A stretch of DNA of 64,000 bases from assembly GCA_016931995.1 (NCBI GenBank), contig JAFGDS010000025.1:1-64000 (forward strand), written 5' to 3'. Source of the stretch: Pirellulales bacterium (lineage in GTDB: Bacteria > Planctomycetota > Planctomycetia > Pirellulales > Thermoguttaceae). Under the pieces are notes generated by a model. That model searched no databases. It was not told the origin of the DNA and was given only the letters and a program-made list of their open reading frames with translations. The position numbers and the translations under genes are program-made. Positions 17,123 to 26,215 of this stretch are shown here, piece after piece; position 1 is the first letter of the stretch; each line of letters starts with the position of its first letter.

Positions 17123-18145
17123 ATGATTGACGGGAAGCTCGGGGTGGCCATCCACGGCGCCGGCGACGTCGCCCACGCTCATGCGCGAAGCTGGAAAAAG
17201 AACCCCCAAGTCCAGATCGTCTCGATCAGCAGCCGCACCCGCGCCAGCGCCGAGCGCCTGGCCCAAAATGTCGGCCTGGATTGCGAGATCCGCGACGACT
17301 ACGACCAGGTGCTCGCCGATCCGCGCGTGGATATCGTCAATCTGAGCGGGCCCAACGACGTCCACGCCCGGCAGGGTATCGCCGCCGCCCAGGCCGGCAA
17401 GCACGTCCTGATCGAGAAGCCGATGGCCCTCTCCATGGACGAAAACCGCGCCCTTCGCGACGCGGTCGCCCGCGCGGGCGTCAAAAGCGTCGTCAGCTTC
17501 GTGCTGCGGTGGAATCCGCTGTTCGAGATCATCAAACGGCAGTTGGCCGCCGGCACGATCGGCGAGATCCTCCATGCCGAGGTGGACTACTGGCACGGCA
17601 TCGGCCCCGGCCGGCGTCAGTTCGAGTGGTTCCGCCGCCGCGACGCCGCCGGCAGCGCCATGCTCCTGGCCGGCTGTCACGCCGTGGACGCCCTGCGGTG
17701 GTTCGTCGCCGACGAGGTCGTCGAGCTGTCGGCGATGGGCAACAACATGAAGGGGCACTACGAGTACGACGCCAACGTGGTGGTCGCCATGCGTTTTCAG
17801 GGCGGCGCGATCGCCAAAGCCTCCGTGCTCCTGGACGCCGTGATGCCCTACACGTTCAACATCGACCTGGCCGGCACGCAAGGCACGATCCGCGAGAACC
17901 GGCTCTGGGCGCCGGCGTCGTTTCCCGGTCAGACAGGCTGGGCCGTCGTGCCCACCATCCTGCCCGACAGCGGCGACGTGCACCACCATCCCTTCGACGC
18001 CCAAATCAACCACTTCGTCGAGTGCATCCTCGCGGGCCGCGAGTCCCATTGCAACGTGGCCGACGCCTTCCACACCCACGAACTGTGCCTCGCCATCGAC
18101 GAATCCCTCCGCCAAGGCGGCCAACGCGTCCGACTGCCGCTGTAA
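17123..18145 (+). CDS. Gfo/Idh/MocA family oxidoreductase
   Basis: A 340-residue NAD(P)-dependent sugar or inositol oxidoreductase. It has the Rossmann loop IHGAGDVAHAHA, the conserved LIEKPMAL motif and the C-terminal alpha/beta domain with a GCHAVDALRW segment. No signal peptide, so cytoplasmic. It lies 122 bp downstream of the second GH172-like gene and probably belongs to the same sugar-degradation locus. Substrate and cofactor preference cannot be deduced. Confidence 0.9.
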   Translation: MIDGKLGVAIHGAGDVAHAHARSWKKNPQVQIVSISSRTRASAERLAQNVGLDCEIRDDYDQVLADPRVDIVNLSGPNDVHARQGIAAAQAGKHVLIEKPMALSMDENRALRDAVARAGVKSVVSFVLRWNPLFEIIKRQLAAGTIGEILHAEVDYWHGIGPGRRQFEWFRRRDAAGSAMLLAGCHAVDALRWFVADEVVELSAMGNNMKGHYEYDANVVVAMRFQGGAIAKASVLLDAVMPYTFNIDLAGTQGTIRENRLWAPASFPGQTGWAVVPTILPDSGDVHHHPFDAQINHFVECILAGRESHCNVADAFHTHELCLAIDESLRQGGQRVRLPL

Positions 18146-18627
18146 GACCTGTTCCAAAATGCTCATCATCCCAACACGTCATCCTGAGCACAGCGCACGT
18201 CATCCTGAGCACAGCGAAGGATCTCGCTGACCCCATGGGAATCGTGGCACATCCGACTTCGGGGTGCGCCCGTTGAATACTGAACCAACGACGCGTTCAT
18301 TCAGTGGCCCCATGGCCCCCGTGCCTTCGCACACTGGCAAAGCCAGTGGCACACCGTCGGTCCTTCCTGCCCCGTCACCAGCACCATTGGACACCGGAGC
18401 CATGCCTCAAATAATCCCGGGGGTTCGGGGGCAGCGCCCCCGGGGATTTTGGAGCCGGGTGAATTGGGTTGGAGATGCTTCGCTTCGTTCAGCATGACGA
18501 TCTGGAGCCGGGGTAGCACAACCTCGTTCCTGTCGGGAATATTCCCCTCCCCGCGAGCATCTGGTAGATTGGGGGGATGGGAGAGACTGTCCCCGCGCCT
18601 CATCCACCAGAGAGAAGGAGTGACGCC
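18146..18627. repeat. Gap of mixed repeats (families C, A, I)
   Basis: A 482-bp stretch with no credible gene. It holds two tandem half-copies of family C (18177-18226), one family A hairpin (18329-18353), a family I segment starting CCATTGGACACCGGAGCCAT at 18384 and shared with 45160-45193, a strong hairpin GGGGGC-AGC-GCCCCC (18427-18441), and another degenerate family C copy (18474-18499). Short frames here only translate the repeats. A GAAGGAG motif just before 18628 serves the next gene. Confidence 0.8.
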
Positions 18628-19845
18628 ATGCGAAGACTCCGCCTTTCGGTTCTACTTGCCTGCGCCGCGATTGCCGCGGTCCTACCCGGCTGCGTCGAAT
18701 TGGACGGCCAGCGATTGAGCTGGCGCTACGACGCGGCCAAGGATGAACTCGTCATCCTGCTCCACTACGACGGCGTGCATGACTCGGGAAGCGACCAGCA
18801 CGGCGAGGGCGCAAAGCAGCTCCCCGAATTCGTCCTCGCCGGCGACGTCATGTTCCTCGACTGGCCGTTCCACTTTCAGCGGGAGAAAATCCGCCAGGCG
18901 GCCGAGAATCCTATTTTCGTAACCGACAACCGACCGCTCGCTCGCGTCCTCCTCAAGTGCAAGACCGAGCCGATCGGCTACTACCGCGAGCCCGACGGCA
19001 AGCTCGGCGCGGCCCAGCGGATCGTGATCCCCAATGCCAAGGCGTTCGTCGCCGCGGTCAACGTCTATCTCAACGGCACGATCTCCCAGGCGAACGACGC
19101 CACGTACCCCCGCACGGCAAAGCGGATGCGAGAGGCCGCCCGGCAGGGTCATCAATGGCTCGCGCTTGACGGGCAGTCCTTCCGCATCACGCTGCCGGTG
19201 CACCGGGGTGAATGGGAGTTGATGAAAGGCCAGAGTCTCGCGGAGTTGATCGACGAGATCGTCGAGACCTCGACCGATCGCTCGGACGACGAGCGCTCGG
19301 ACATTGGCAAACGGCTGATGCGACTGAGCCTGGAGCTTCTCGCGTCCGCGCCGCTGTCGTTGGTGGACAAGGGCGACCAGATCGAAATCACGTTGGGGCG
19401 GACCGATTCGCCCAGCACGCTGCGTCTGGCCATTCGCGACGAGTACGAGCCCAGCCTCGAATCCGTGCTCGCGGACGCGGTGAAGACCGACCTGGACGCC
19501 GCGCTGGCCGACGCCCTGCTGGACGAAAACGTCAAGCCCTCCGAGGCAATCGCGTCGCTGATCGCTTTCGGCCCGCCCGAGGAACAAGTCCGCGCCTTGC
19601 TGGCCGTGATCGACGACGCCGAGTCCGCGCGGCGCGACGCCGCCGTGGTGAAGCTCAACGCCTGGGCCGCGCGGTGGAACAAAGAGCAGGGCGTGCCCGA
19701 GGCGCCGACCGGTCTAGACCGCCAAGAGCCCGACCCGACCGGCTGGAAGGCCTGGTACGCGGCGATGAAGCGTTATCCCCTGCCGGAAACGCCGTCGCCG
19801 CCGGTGGAGAAGACCACCGAGGAGACGCAACCCAGCCCGCCATGA
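18628..19845 (+). CDS. Predicted lipoprotein of unknown function
   Basis: A 405-residue protein whose N-terminus, MRRLRLSVLLACAAIAAVL, ends in an LPGC lipobox (cysteine at residue 22), so it is probably a lipid-anchored envelope protein. The rest is soluble and rich in charged residues; the C-terminal 50 residues are proline-rich. I recognise no domain. The start at 18628 is supported by GAAGGAG and by the lipobox position. Its stop overlaps the next start (ATGA), so it is translationally coupled to the UroD-like gene, but a functional link is unclear. Confidence 0.7.
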   Translation: MRRLRLSVLLACAAIAAVLPGCVELDGQRLSWRYDAAKDELVILLHYDGVHDSGSDQHGEGAKQLPEFVLAGDVMFLDWPFHFQREKIRQAAENPIFVTDNRPLARVLLKCKTEPIGYYREPDGKLGAAQRIVIPNAKAFVAAVNVYLNGTISQANDATYPRTAKRMREAARQGHQWLALDGQSFRITLPVHRGEWELMKGQSLAELIDEIVETSTDRSDDERSDIGKRLMRLSLELLASAPLSLVDKGDQIEITLGRTDSPSTLRLAIRDEYEPSLESVLADAVKTDLDAALADALLDENVKPSEAIASLIAFGPPEEQVRALLAVIDDAESARRDAAVVKLNAWAARWNKEQGVPEAPTGLDRQEPDPTGWKAWYAAMKRYPLPETPSPPVEKTTEETQPSPP

Positions 19846-20930
19846 TGTTGCTGTCCCACAAACCCAACGCGGCCGACGCGATCGCGCGGCTGCGGACGCT
19901 CTACGCCCGCCAGGCGGGCGATCGGATCTTCGCGCGGATGCACGTGCCCAGCCCCGCGCTGGCCGAGTTCGGCCGGCGGCACGTCTCCGGCTACTGCGAG
20001 GCCCCGAATCTCGACGAGCGGATCGCCTTTTGGGACCGGCTGCTGGCCGAGCAGGCCGTGCTGGAGGACGACTCGATCCCCGCGGCCTATCTCACGGAGA
20101 TGGACCAGGGGCTCTACGGAGCGCTGGTGGATGGCGAGGTTCGGTTCCAGTGCGACGCCGAGACGGGTTGGGTCTCGTCGATGGTCGTGCCCATCTTGAA
20201 AGACTGGTCCGGCTTCGACGCCTTGCGGATCGATCCCACCCACCCGTGGATGGCCCGCTACACCGCCCAGCTCGACCTGTTCCTCGCCCGCGCGGCCGGG
20301 CGGTTCGGCATCAGCCACTTCATCCTCATCGACGCCTTGAACTTCGTCTTCGAACTGTTGGGAGCGACCGAGACATATCTCAGCGCCGAGACGCATCCCG
20401 ACATGCTCCGCCGGGCGATCGACTTCGCGTTCGATTTGAACGTGATGGTGCAGGACGCGTTTTTCGCGCGAGACGTGCTCGTCGACGGCGGCACGTCGAG
20501 CGACAAAGGCGTATGGATCCCCGGCCGCGTGGTCTCGGAAAGCATCGACCCCTACCACATGACCTCGGTGGCGTTTTTCGAGCAGTGGGGCCGCGAGCCG
20601 GTCGAGCGGATCCTCGGCCGATACGACGGCGGCGTGCTGCACGTCCACGCCAACGGGCGGCGCCTTTGCGAGGCGGCCGCCAGCGTGCGGGGAGTCCAGG
20701 CCATCGCGATGTTCAACGACCGGGGGCTTCCCCGGGCGATCGACGTCGTGGACGACCTCCGCACGCGCACGGCCGACGTGCCCCTGCTCGTCACGGCCGA
20801 CTATCCCACGTTCGCCGAGAAGCTTGCCCACCGCGCCCTTCCCGGCGGGATCATTTACGACGTTCACGACGTGCCCGACGCCGACACGGCCAACCGCCTC
20901 ATGGAGCAAATCCGCGCGTATCGCATTTGA
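19842..20930 (+). CDS. UroD-superfamily-like protein
   Basis: A 362-residue cytoplasmic protein. Its general layout (a DFAFDLNVMVQDAFF helix, GVLHVHANGRRL, then GVQAIAMFNDRG near the C-terminus) resembles uroporphyrinogen decarboxylase/MtaA-type TIM barrels, which are abundant in planctomycetes and mostly uncharacterised. It is not a standard HemE: the N-terminal substrate-binding signature is absent. Corrinoid methyl transfer or an unrelated activity are both possible. The start overlaps the lipoprotein stop by 4 bp (ATGA). Confidence 0.6.
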   Translation: MMLLSHKPNAADAIARLRTLYARQAGDRIFARMHVPSPALAEFGRRHVSGYCEAPNLDERIAFWDRLLAEQAVLEDDSIPAAYLTEMDQGLYGALVDGEVRFQCDAETGWVSSMVVPILKDWSGFDALRIDPTHPWMARYTAQLDLFLARAAGRFGISHFILIDALNFVFELLGATETYLSAETHPDMLRRAIDFAFDLNVMVQDAFFARDVLVDGGTSSDKGVWIPGRVVSESIDPYHMTSVAFFEQWGREPVERILGRYDGGVLHVHANGRRLCEAAASVRGVQAIAMFNDRGLPRAIDVVDDLRTRTADVPLLVTADYPTFAEKLAHRALPGGIIYDVHDVPDADTANRLMEQIRAYRI

Positions 20931-21074
20931 GCCGGCCGCGCCGGCGCCCCCTTGCGAAGCCGCAAGCGGCTTGTTGGTTACCCGACAACAACCTGTTGGA
21001 GGACGCGCCACATTATCGCACGTGCAACTGCTATTCCTCCCTTTTTCGTTCAACCCATCCGGAGACCACAAGCC

Positions 21075-22640
21075 ATGACTCACGTCCCACGCTCGGCATG
21101 TCGCGGAATCGTTGTCTTGGCCCTGCTTCTCGTCGCGATTCCGACCCTACCCAAAACGGTATTCGGCGCGGACGAGGCCCCGAAGCCGCGCTACAACGTC
21201 CTGTTCATCGCCGTGGACGACCTCCGGCCGCAACTCGGCTGCTACGGCGACGCGTCCATCCAGAGTCCCCACATCGACCGGCTTGCCCAACGCGGAATCG
21301 TGTTCTCGCGAGCCTATTGCCAACAGGCGGTGTGCAACGCCTCGAGGGCGTCGCTCTTGACTGGCCTTCGGCCCGACACGACGCGCATCTACGACCTGAG
21401 CACGCACTTCCGCGCGAACATCCCCGACGTCGTCACCCTGCCCGAACACTTCAAAAAACACGGCTACCACACCCAAGGACTCAGCAAGATCTACCACGGA
21501 GGGCTGGACGATCCCAAGTCCTGGAGCGTGCCCCACTGGATGCCCAAGGCCCAAACGCACTTCGACAAGGAGATTCGTAGGCGGATTCAAGAGACGATCC
21601 GCGAACTGGAGAGCCAGGGCATCGCCACGCAAAAGCGCCCACTCGAGACCGACCCCGCCACGGGCACGGTCCTGCGGCTCTCCGGCCGGCGGACGGTCCA
21701 CGGACCCGCGTGGGAAGCGCCCGATGTGGCGGACAACCTCCTCCACGATGGGCAAACCACCGATCGGGCCGTCAAGCTGTTGGAAAAGCTCAACAAGCGG
21801 GACAAGCCGTTCTTCCTGGCCGTGGGCTACATCCGCCCGCACCTGCCGTTCGTCGCGCCGCGGCGCTACTTCGATCTCTATCCACCGGCAAGCGAGATGC
21901 CCCTTGCCCGCAACCCCTTCCCGCCCCGCGACGTCCCCAAGGTGGCCCTGTACGACTCGCTCGAGCTGCGCGGCTACACCGACGTGCCCGACAGCGGGCC
22001 CATCCCCGAGGAAACCCGGCGGAATCTCCTCCGGGCGTATCGGGCATCGACCAGCTTCATCGACGCGCAGGTGGGGCGGCTCCTCGATGAACTCGATAAA
22101 CAAGGCATCGCCGACCGCACCGTGGTCGTGCTCTGGGGCGACCATGGCTGGCACCTCGGCGAGCACGACATCTGGGGCAAGATGACCAATTTCGAGATCG
22201 CCACGCGCGTGCCCCTGATCCTGAGCGCCCCCGGTCGGAAACACCCCGGCGCCCGGACCGACGCCCTCGCGGAATTCGTCGATATCTACCCGACATTGTG
22301 CGAACTCTGCGATCTGCCGATCCCCGAAAACCTGGAAGGCGCGAGCCTCGCGCCCGTGATGAACGAACCCGCCCGGCCGTGGAAAAAAGCCGCCTTCAGC
22401 CAATACCCCCGCGCCGGCGCCCGCATGGGCCACACGATGCGGACCGATCGCTATCGCTACACGGAGTGGCGCCGCGGCGACAAGATCGTCGCCCGGGAGC
22501 TGTACGACTACCAGACCGACCCGGAAGGCAACGTCAACGTCGCCCGCGACCCCGACAACAAGGAACTCGTCGCCGGACTGAGCCGCCAACTGGCTGCCGG
22601 CTGGCGCGGCGCGTTGCCGGAGGGGCGCGAGGCAAAGTGA
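21075..22640 (+). CDS. Sulfatase (iduronate-2-sulfatase-like)
   Basis: A 521-residue protein with a signal peptide (core GIVVLALLLVAIP, cleavage near residue 31) and the alkaline-phosphatase-superfamily fold: metal site NVLFIAVDDLRPQLGCYG, LLTGLRPDTTRIYDL, and VLWGDHGWHLGEHDIWGK. The activation motif is C87-N-A-S-R91, that is CxAxR in place of the usual CxPxR. C87 should be converted to formylglycine. It probably desulfates a carbohydrate such as algal or mucin glycans. The chosen start leaves a normal signal peptide; frames further upstream add nothing. Confidence 0.9.
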   Translation: MTHVPRSACRGIVVLALLLVAIPTLPKTVFGADEAPKPRYNVLFIAVDDLRPQLGCYGDASIQSPHIDRLAQRGIVFSRAYCQQAVCNASRASLLTGLRPDTTRIYDLSTHFRANIPDVVTLPEHFKKHGYHTQGLSKIYHGGLDDPKSWSVPHWMPKAQTHFDKEIRRRIQETIRELESQGIATQKRPLETDPATGTVLRLSGRRTVHGPAWEAPDVADNLLHDGQTTDRAVKLLEKLNKRDKPFFLAVGYIRPHLPFVAPRRYFDLYPPASEMPLARNPFPPRDVPKVALYDSLELRGYTDVPDSGPIPEETRRNLLRAYRASTSFIDAQVGRLLDELDKQGIADRTVVVLWGDHGWHLGEHDIWGKMTNFEIATRVPLILSAPGRKHPGARTDALAEFVDIYPTLCELCDLPIPENLEGASLAPVMNEPARPWKKAAFSQYPRAGARMGHTMRTDRYRYTEWRRGDKIVARELYDYQTDPEGNVNVARDPDNKELVAGLSRQLAAGWRGALPEGREAK

Positions 22641-22654
22641 GGCTTGGCCACAAC

Positions 22655-22796
22655 GTGCGCCACTGGCTCCGAGCGGGCGCCACTGGCTGTGACGTGTGCC
22701 ACTGGCCGTGCCAGTGTCTCGCGACGGTCGTGTGTCTGCACTGGCGTAGCCAGTGGCACTCGCGCCATTCCCCCGCACTGACGTAGCCCGTGACAC
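22655..22796. repeat. Family A repeat cluster
   Basis: At least four full or half copies of the CACTGGC/GCCAGTG hairpin in both orientations, some diverged (GCACTGACGTAGCCCGTGAC). They lie between the convergent sulfatase and mlaD genes, where they could stop transcription from both sides. No terminator with a T-run is visible. Confidence 0.85.
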
Positions 22797-22818
22797 TCCG
22801 TCGCCCGGCCGCGGGCGC

Positions 22819-23931
22819 CTACCGCCAGCCGGTGGGCGGCACGCCCTTCGTGCCCGCGCCCGGCTGCACGGCGTCGCGCAGCACCGCCCCGGGGTGCCGA
22901 GCAAGCTTGTCGGAGATAATCCGCACGTCGTCCACGATCGGCCGCAAGCGGCTGCTCAAATCGTCCATTCTCCGAGCGGTCCGGCTGAGGTTGTTGTAGA
23001 GTTCCTCGTCGTTAAGCAATTTGCCCAACGACCCCTGATTGTTCTCGACCGACGCGGTGAACGTGTCCAGTCGGCCCATCACGCTGTTCAGCCGCGCGAT
23101 GCTCTCGTTCATCTGCTCGACCATCTTCACGCCGTTGTCGCCCAGCGGCTCGGTGAATCGCTTGACGTTTTCGAGGTTGTCGTCCACCAGGCCCATCGTG
23201 CGGTTCATGCTCTCCATGGTCTGGCGAAGGTCCGCGATCGTGTTGCGGGCGTCCTCGAACATCCGCGGGACCTGCCGGACCTGCTCCTTGAGCTGGTCGC
23301 GATACTCGGGATCGTCCAGAAGGTCGTTAGTGAATTCGACGGTGTTGCGGACCATCTTGAGCGTGGCGTTCGCCTCGTCGATGATCTCGGTGATCTGCCG
23401 CTCGTTCTTGTCGAGCATCGTGCCCACCTTCCGGACCACCTCGCCCAAGTCGCGGCTAGTATCGGACACGGAGTTAATCGCGCCGGACAGGCTGTGTTGC
23501 AGCTCGCCGACGACCTGGATTGGATCGGCGGCCATGTCGCCGCGGATCGCCGAGCCGGGCTGAATCGACGCCTCGGACGCCTGCTTGCCCGGCGGAAGCT
23601 TGAAGCGGATCTCCGCGTCGCCCAAGAGCGTGCTCTGCACCTCGCACTTTTCGTTCTTGGCCAAACGCACGCCTTCGTGGATGCCCGCCGTCACGCGCAC
23701 GCCCCCTTCGGAAAGCAGCTTCACGTCGGTCACGCGGCCGATCAGGATGCCGCTCTTGCGGACCGGCGTGTTCTTCGTCACGCTCGGCGCGTCGGCAAAA
23801 TCGATGTAAAGCGTGTACGTCCGCTGAAACAACGTGGGCCGGTTGCCCAACAGAAGTATCAGTATCGCGGCGATGAGGAAGGTCGAGAGGACCATCACGC
23901 CGACGCGGCGCTTGATCGCGTTTTCATCCAT
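22819..23931 (-). CDS. mlaD: MCE/MlaD family lipid-transport protein
   Basis: A 370-residue protein with one N-terminal transmembrane helix (about residues 10-30), an MCE domain (about 37-125, with KSGILIGRVTDVKLL) and a long C-terminal region rich in heptad-like helices. It is the substrate-binding component of a lipid ABC transporter acting between the two membranes. The start overlaps the end of the ATPase gene by 8 bp. No mlaB, mlaC or mlaA homologue is seen nearby. Confidence 0.9.
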   Translation of the reverse strand: MDENAIKRRVGVMVLSTFLIAAILILLLGNRPTLFQRTYTLYIDFADAPSVTKNTPVRKSGILIGRVTDVKLLSEGGVRVTAGIHEGVRLAKNEKCEVQSTLLGDAEIRFKLPPGKQASEASIQPGSAIRGDMAADPIQVVGELQHSLSGAINSVSDTSRDLGEVVRKVGTMLDKNERQITEIIDEANATLKMVRNTVEFTNDLLDDPEYRDQLKEQVRQVPRMFEDARNTIADLRQTMESMNRTMGLVDDNLENVKRFTEPLGDNGVKMVEQMNESIARLNSVMGRLDTFTASVENNQGSLGKLLNDEELYNNLSRTARRMDDLSSRLRPIVDDVRIISDKLARHPGAVLRDAVQPGAGTKGVPPTGWR

Positions 23932-24769
23932 CGTATTGGTTCCCGTTGCCTTGGCGCATCTCCATCAGCCGTTCGCGGGCTTCGCCCCGGACAAACTGCG
24001 CGACGCGCGGATCGGCCGCGTCCTCGATGTCCTCGGGCCGGCCGTCGTAGAGCACCTGCGGCTCGTCCCGCCCCAACCGACCGGCCGGATACAGCATCAC
24101 CACCCGGTCGGCCACCTTCCGCGCCGTCCGCATGTCGTGCGTCACGATGATGCTCGTCACCGGGTGCTTCCGGCGCGTGCCGAGCATGAGCTCGTTGATC
24201 ACGTCGCTCATGATCGGGTCCAAGCCGGTCGTCGGCTCGTCGTAGAGCATCAGCTCCGGCTCGAGCACCAGCGCCCGGGCCAACCCCACGCGCTTGCGCA
24301 TCCCGCCGGAAAGCTCCGCCGGACGCTTCCCCAACACGCTCTCCGACAATCCCACCTCGGCCAGCCTGGCCAGCACGGTCCGCCGGACTTCGTCGTCGGG
24401 CAGCGCGCGATGTTGCCGCAACGGAAAAGCCACGTTCTGCGCCACCGTCATGCTGTCGAACAACGCCGCCTGCTGGAAAAGGAAACCAAAACGGATCCGC
24501 TGGTGGGCCAACTCCCGCTCGTCGAGCCGCGCCAGGTTCTTGTCGTCGAAGTACACGGACCCCTCCGTCGGCGTCAACAGGCCGATAATCGCCTTCAACA
24601 GCACCGTCTTCCCGCAGCCGCTCTCCCCAATCACCGCCACGGTCTGCCCGCGGTGGATCGTCAGATTGATTCCCCGGAGCACGCGATTCCGCGCGAACTC
24701 CACCCCCAGCCCTTCGATTTGCACGAGCGGCTGTCCGCGGAATTCAGTCTGAGTGCGCGTGCTCACCAT
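23924..24769 (-). CDS. mlaF: Mla-type ABC transporter ATPase
   Basis: A 281-residue ATP-binding subunit with Walker A GESGCGKT, signature LSGGMRKRVGLARAL, Walker B LMLYDEPTTGLDP and switch histidine in IIVTHDM. It drives phospholipid transport with the MlaE permease and MlaD. I start it at MVSTRTQTEF (24769), 2 bp after the permease stop; the open frame upstream overlaps the permease gene. Confidence 0.93.
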   Translation of the reverse strand: MVSTRTQTEFRGQPLVQIEGLGVEFARNRVLRGINLTIHRGQTVAVIGESGCGKTVLLKAIIGLLTPTEGSVYFDDKNLARLDERELAHQRIRFGFLFQQAALFDSMTVAQNVAFPLRQHRALPDDEVRRTVLARLAEVGLSESVLGKRPAELSGGMRKRVGLARALVLEPELMLYDEPTTGLDPIMSDVINELMLGTRRKHPVTSIIVTHDMRTARKVADRVVMLYPAGRLGRDEPQVLYDGRPEDIEDAADPRVAQFVRGEARERLMEMRQGNGNQYDG

Positions 24770-24771
24770 GG

Positions 24772-25650
24772 TTAAAACAGCTTGGGCGCCTCGGGCCAAA
24801 TCGCGAAGTAGATCGAGTCGAGCACGATGCCCAGCAATAGGTCGATCAGCAGGATGGCGACAAACGAAAAGACGAACGCCGACGTGGCCGCCCGGCCCAC
24901 CCCCTCCGCGCCGGGGTCACAGTGGAACCCGCGGTGGCAGCCGATCAGGGCGATGGCCGCGCCGAAAAACAGGCTCTTGAACACACCGACGAAAAGATCG
25001 AAGTTGCCGACGAAGTCCTGCGAGTTCTGCAGGTAGTGGTGGCTGTCGATCCCCAGCAGGCAGATGCTGAACACCGCCGCCCCGACGATGCCCATGAAGT
25101 CCGCCATCAACGTCAGCGCCGGGATCAGCAGCAAACAAGCAAGGAACCGGGGCACCACGAGGTAGTGGATGGGGTTGGCGCCCATGCTGGCCAGCGCGTC
25201 GATCTGCTCCGTCACCCGCATCGTGCCCAACTCGGCCGCCATCGCGCTACCCACCCGGCCGGCCAGCATCGTCGCCGCCAGCACGGGCCCCAGCTCCCGC
25301 ACGAGCGACATGTTGATCACGGCCCCCATCCGCGTCTCCATCCCCACCATCCGGAACTGGGCAAAACTCTGCACCGCCAAAACCATGCCGATGAACGTGC
25401 CGGTCAGGGCCACCACGGGCAGACTTAACACGCCAATCTGGTACATGCAGGGGATGAGCGTGCCGCGCCGCGGCAACCGGGTGGAAAGCCACCGGAACAT
25501 CCGCCACGCAAATAGCGAAAAACTGCCCGCCTCCGTGAAACTGTCCACCACGACCGCCCCAAGATCGACAATCCGCCGATCGATCGCCGCCAACAGCCCC
25601 CTGGGCTCGGACGACGCCGGCAAGATCGGGATGTCGGATTGGGTGGCCAT
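24772..25650 (-). CDS. mlaE: MlaE-type permease
   Basis: A 292-residue permease with five to six hydrophobic helices and the family core PVVALTGTFIGMVLAVQSF and LVRELGPVLAATMLAGRVGS. It is first of three genes on the minus strand (mlaE-mlaF-mlaD), which together probably keep outer-membrane lipid asymmetry. The frame is open further upstream, but that part only translates a repeat; MATQSDIPIL is the natural start. Confidence 0.92.
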   Translation of the reverse strand: MATQSDIPILPASSEPRGLLAAIDRRIVDLGAVVVDSFTEAGSFSLFAWRMFRWLSTRLPRRGTLIPCMYQIGVLSLPVVALTGTFIGMVLAVQSFAQFRMVGMETRMGAVINMSLVRELGPVLAATMLAGRVGSAMAAELGTMRVTEQIDALASMGANPIHYLVVPRFLACLLLIPALTLMADFMGIVGAAVFSICLLGIDSHHYLQNSQDFVGNFDLFVGVFKSLFFGAAIALIGCHRGFHCDPGAEGVGRAATSAFVFSFVAILLIDLLLGIVLDSIYFAIWPEAPKLF

Positions 25651-25692
25651 GGGATCGAAGTCTGTCCTTGGCTTCTCGGTGGCACGTCTGAG

Positions 25693-26043
25693 CGCCACGG
25701 GCTCCGCCAGTGCCGCTGGGTGCCAGTGCCGCAACGCACGCACGGGCGGATCGAAGCGGCACACGCTGGCCCTCGGTTGCCGGCCACGACGGCCCGCCGG
25801 GGCGCGGCGGCACACAACCTATTCTTCGTCGCTCCAAGTCTACGGCTTGAGCCGGCTTTGCGGGTTCGAGCGATTAAGTAGACTGGGTAGTCTGAATCGA
25901 TAGCGACAGTCCAACGGCCTCGGTTTCGCCGTCGTGCTGAGCGAAGCGGGACATCTCAAGTTCTTCTGTCAAAAAGAGATCCTTCGCTTCGCTCAGGATG
26001 ACGAACGCTGCGCTCGGGATGACGAACGCTGTGATCAGGATGA
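25693..26043. repeat. Repeat-filled gap (families A and C)
   Basis: The region between the divergent mlaE and FG-GAP genes contains one degenerate family A copy (25693-25730), then a family C copy (25931-25957) and a complex inverted family C array (25976-26043) in which the CAGGATGACGAACGCTG segment recurs. No gene is supported here. The two promoters expected for the divergent genes are not recognisable. Confidence 0.8.
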
Positions 26044-26215
26044 AGAGCAGTCCCGGCAACTGAATCCCCCATAAGTATCAAAACCGGCAACGCCGGCCGT
26101 CTAGTGCATGAGCCGGAAAGATTGGCAGAAGATATCGTTTTTAGGGGTCGATCTATTTGTACGGATTCTATGGGCATCCCGCCCATGGTCGGTCCCTACC
26201 CACACGAGGTATGCC

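Noticed and set aside
18264-18718. Several short open frames in the gap before the lipoprotein gene
   Set aside because: They read through families A, C and I and give the typical repeat peptides; no ribosome binding site or conserved domain.
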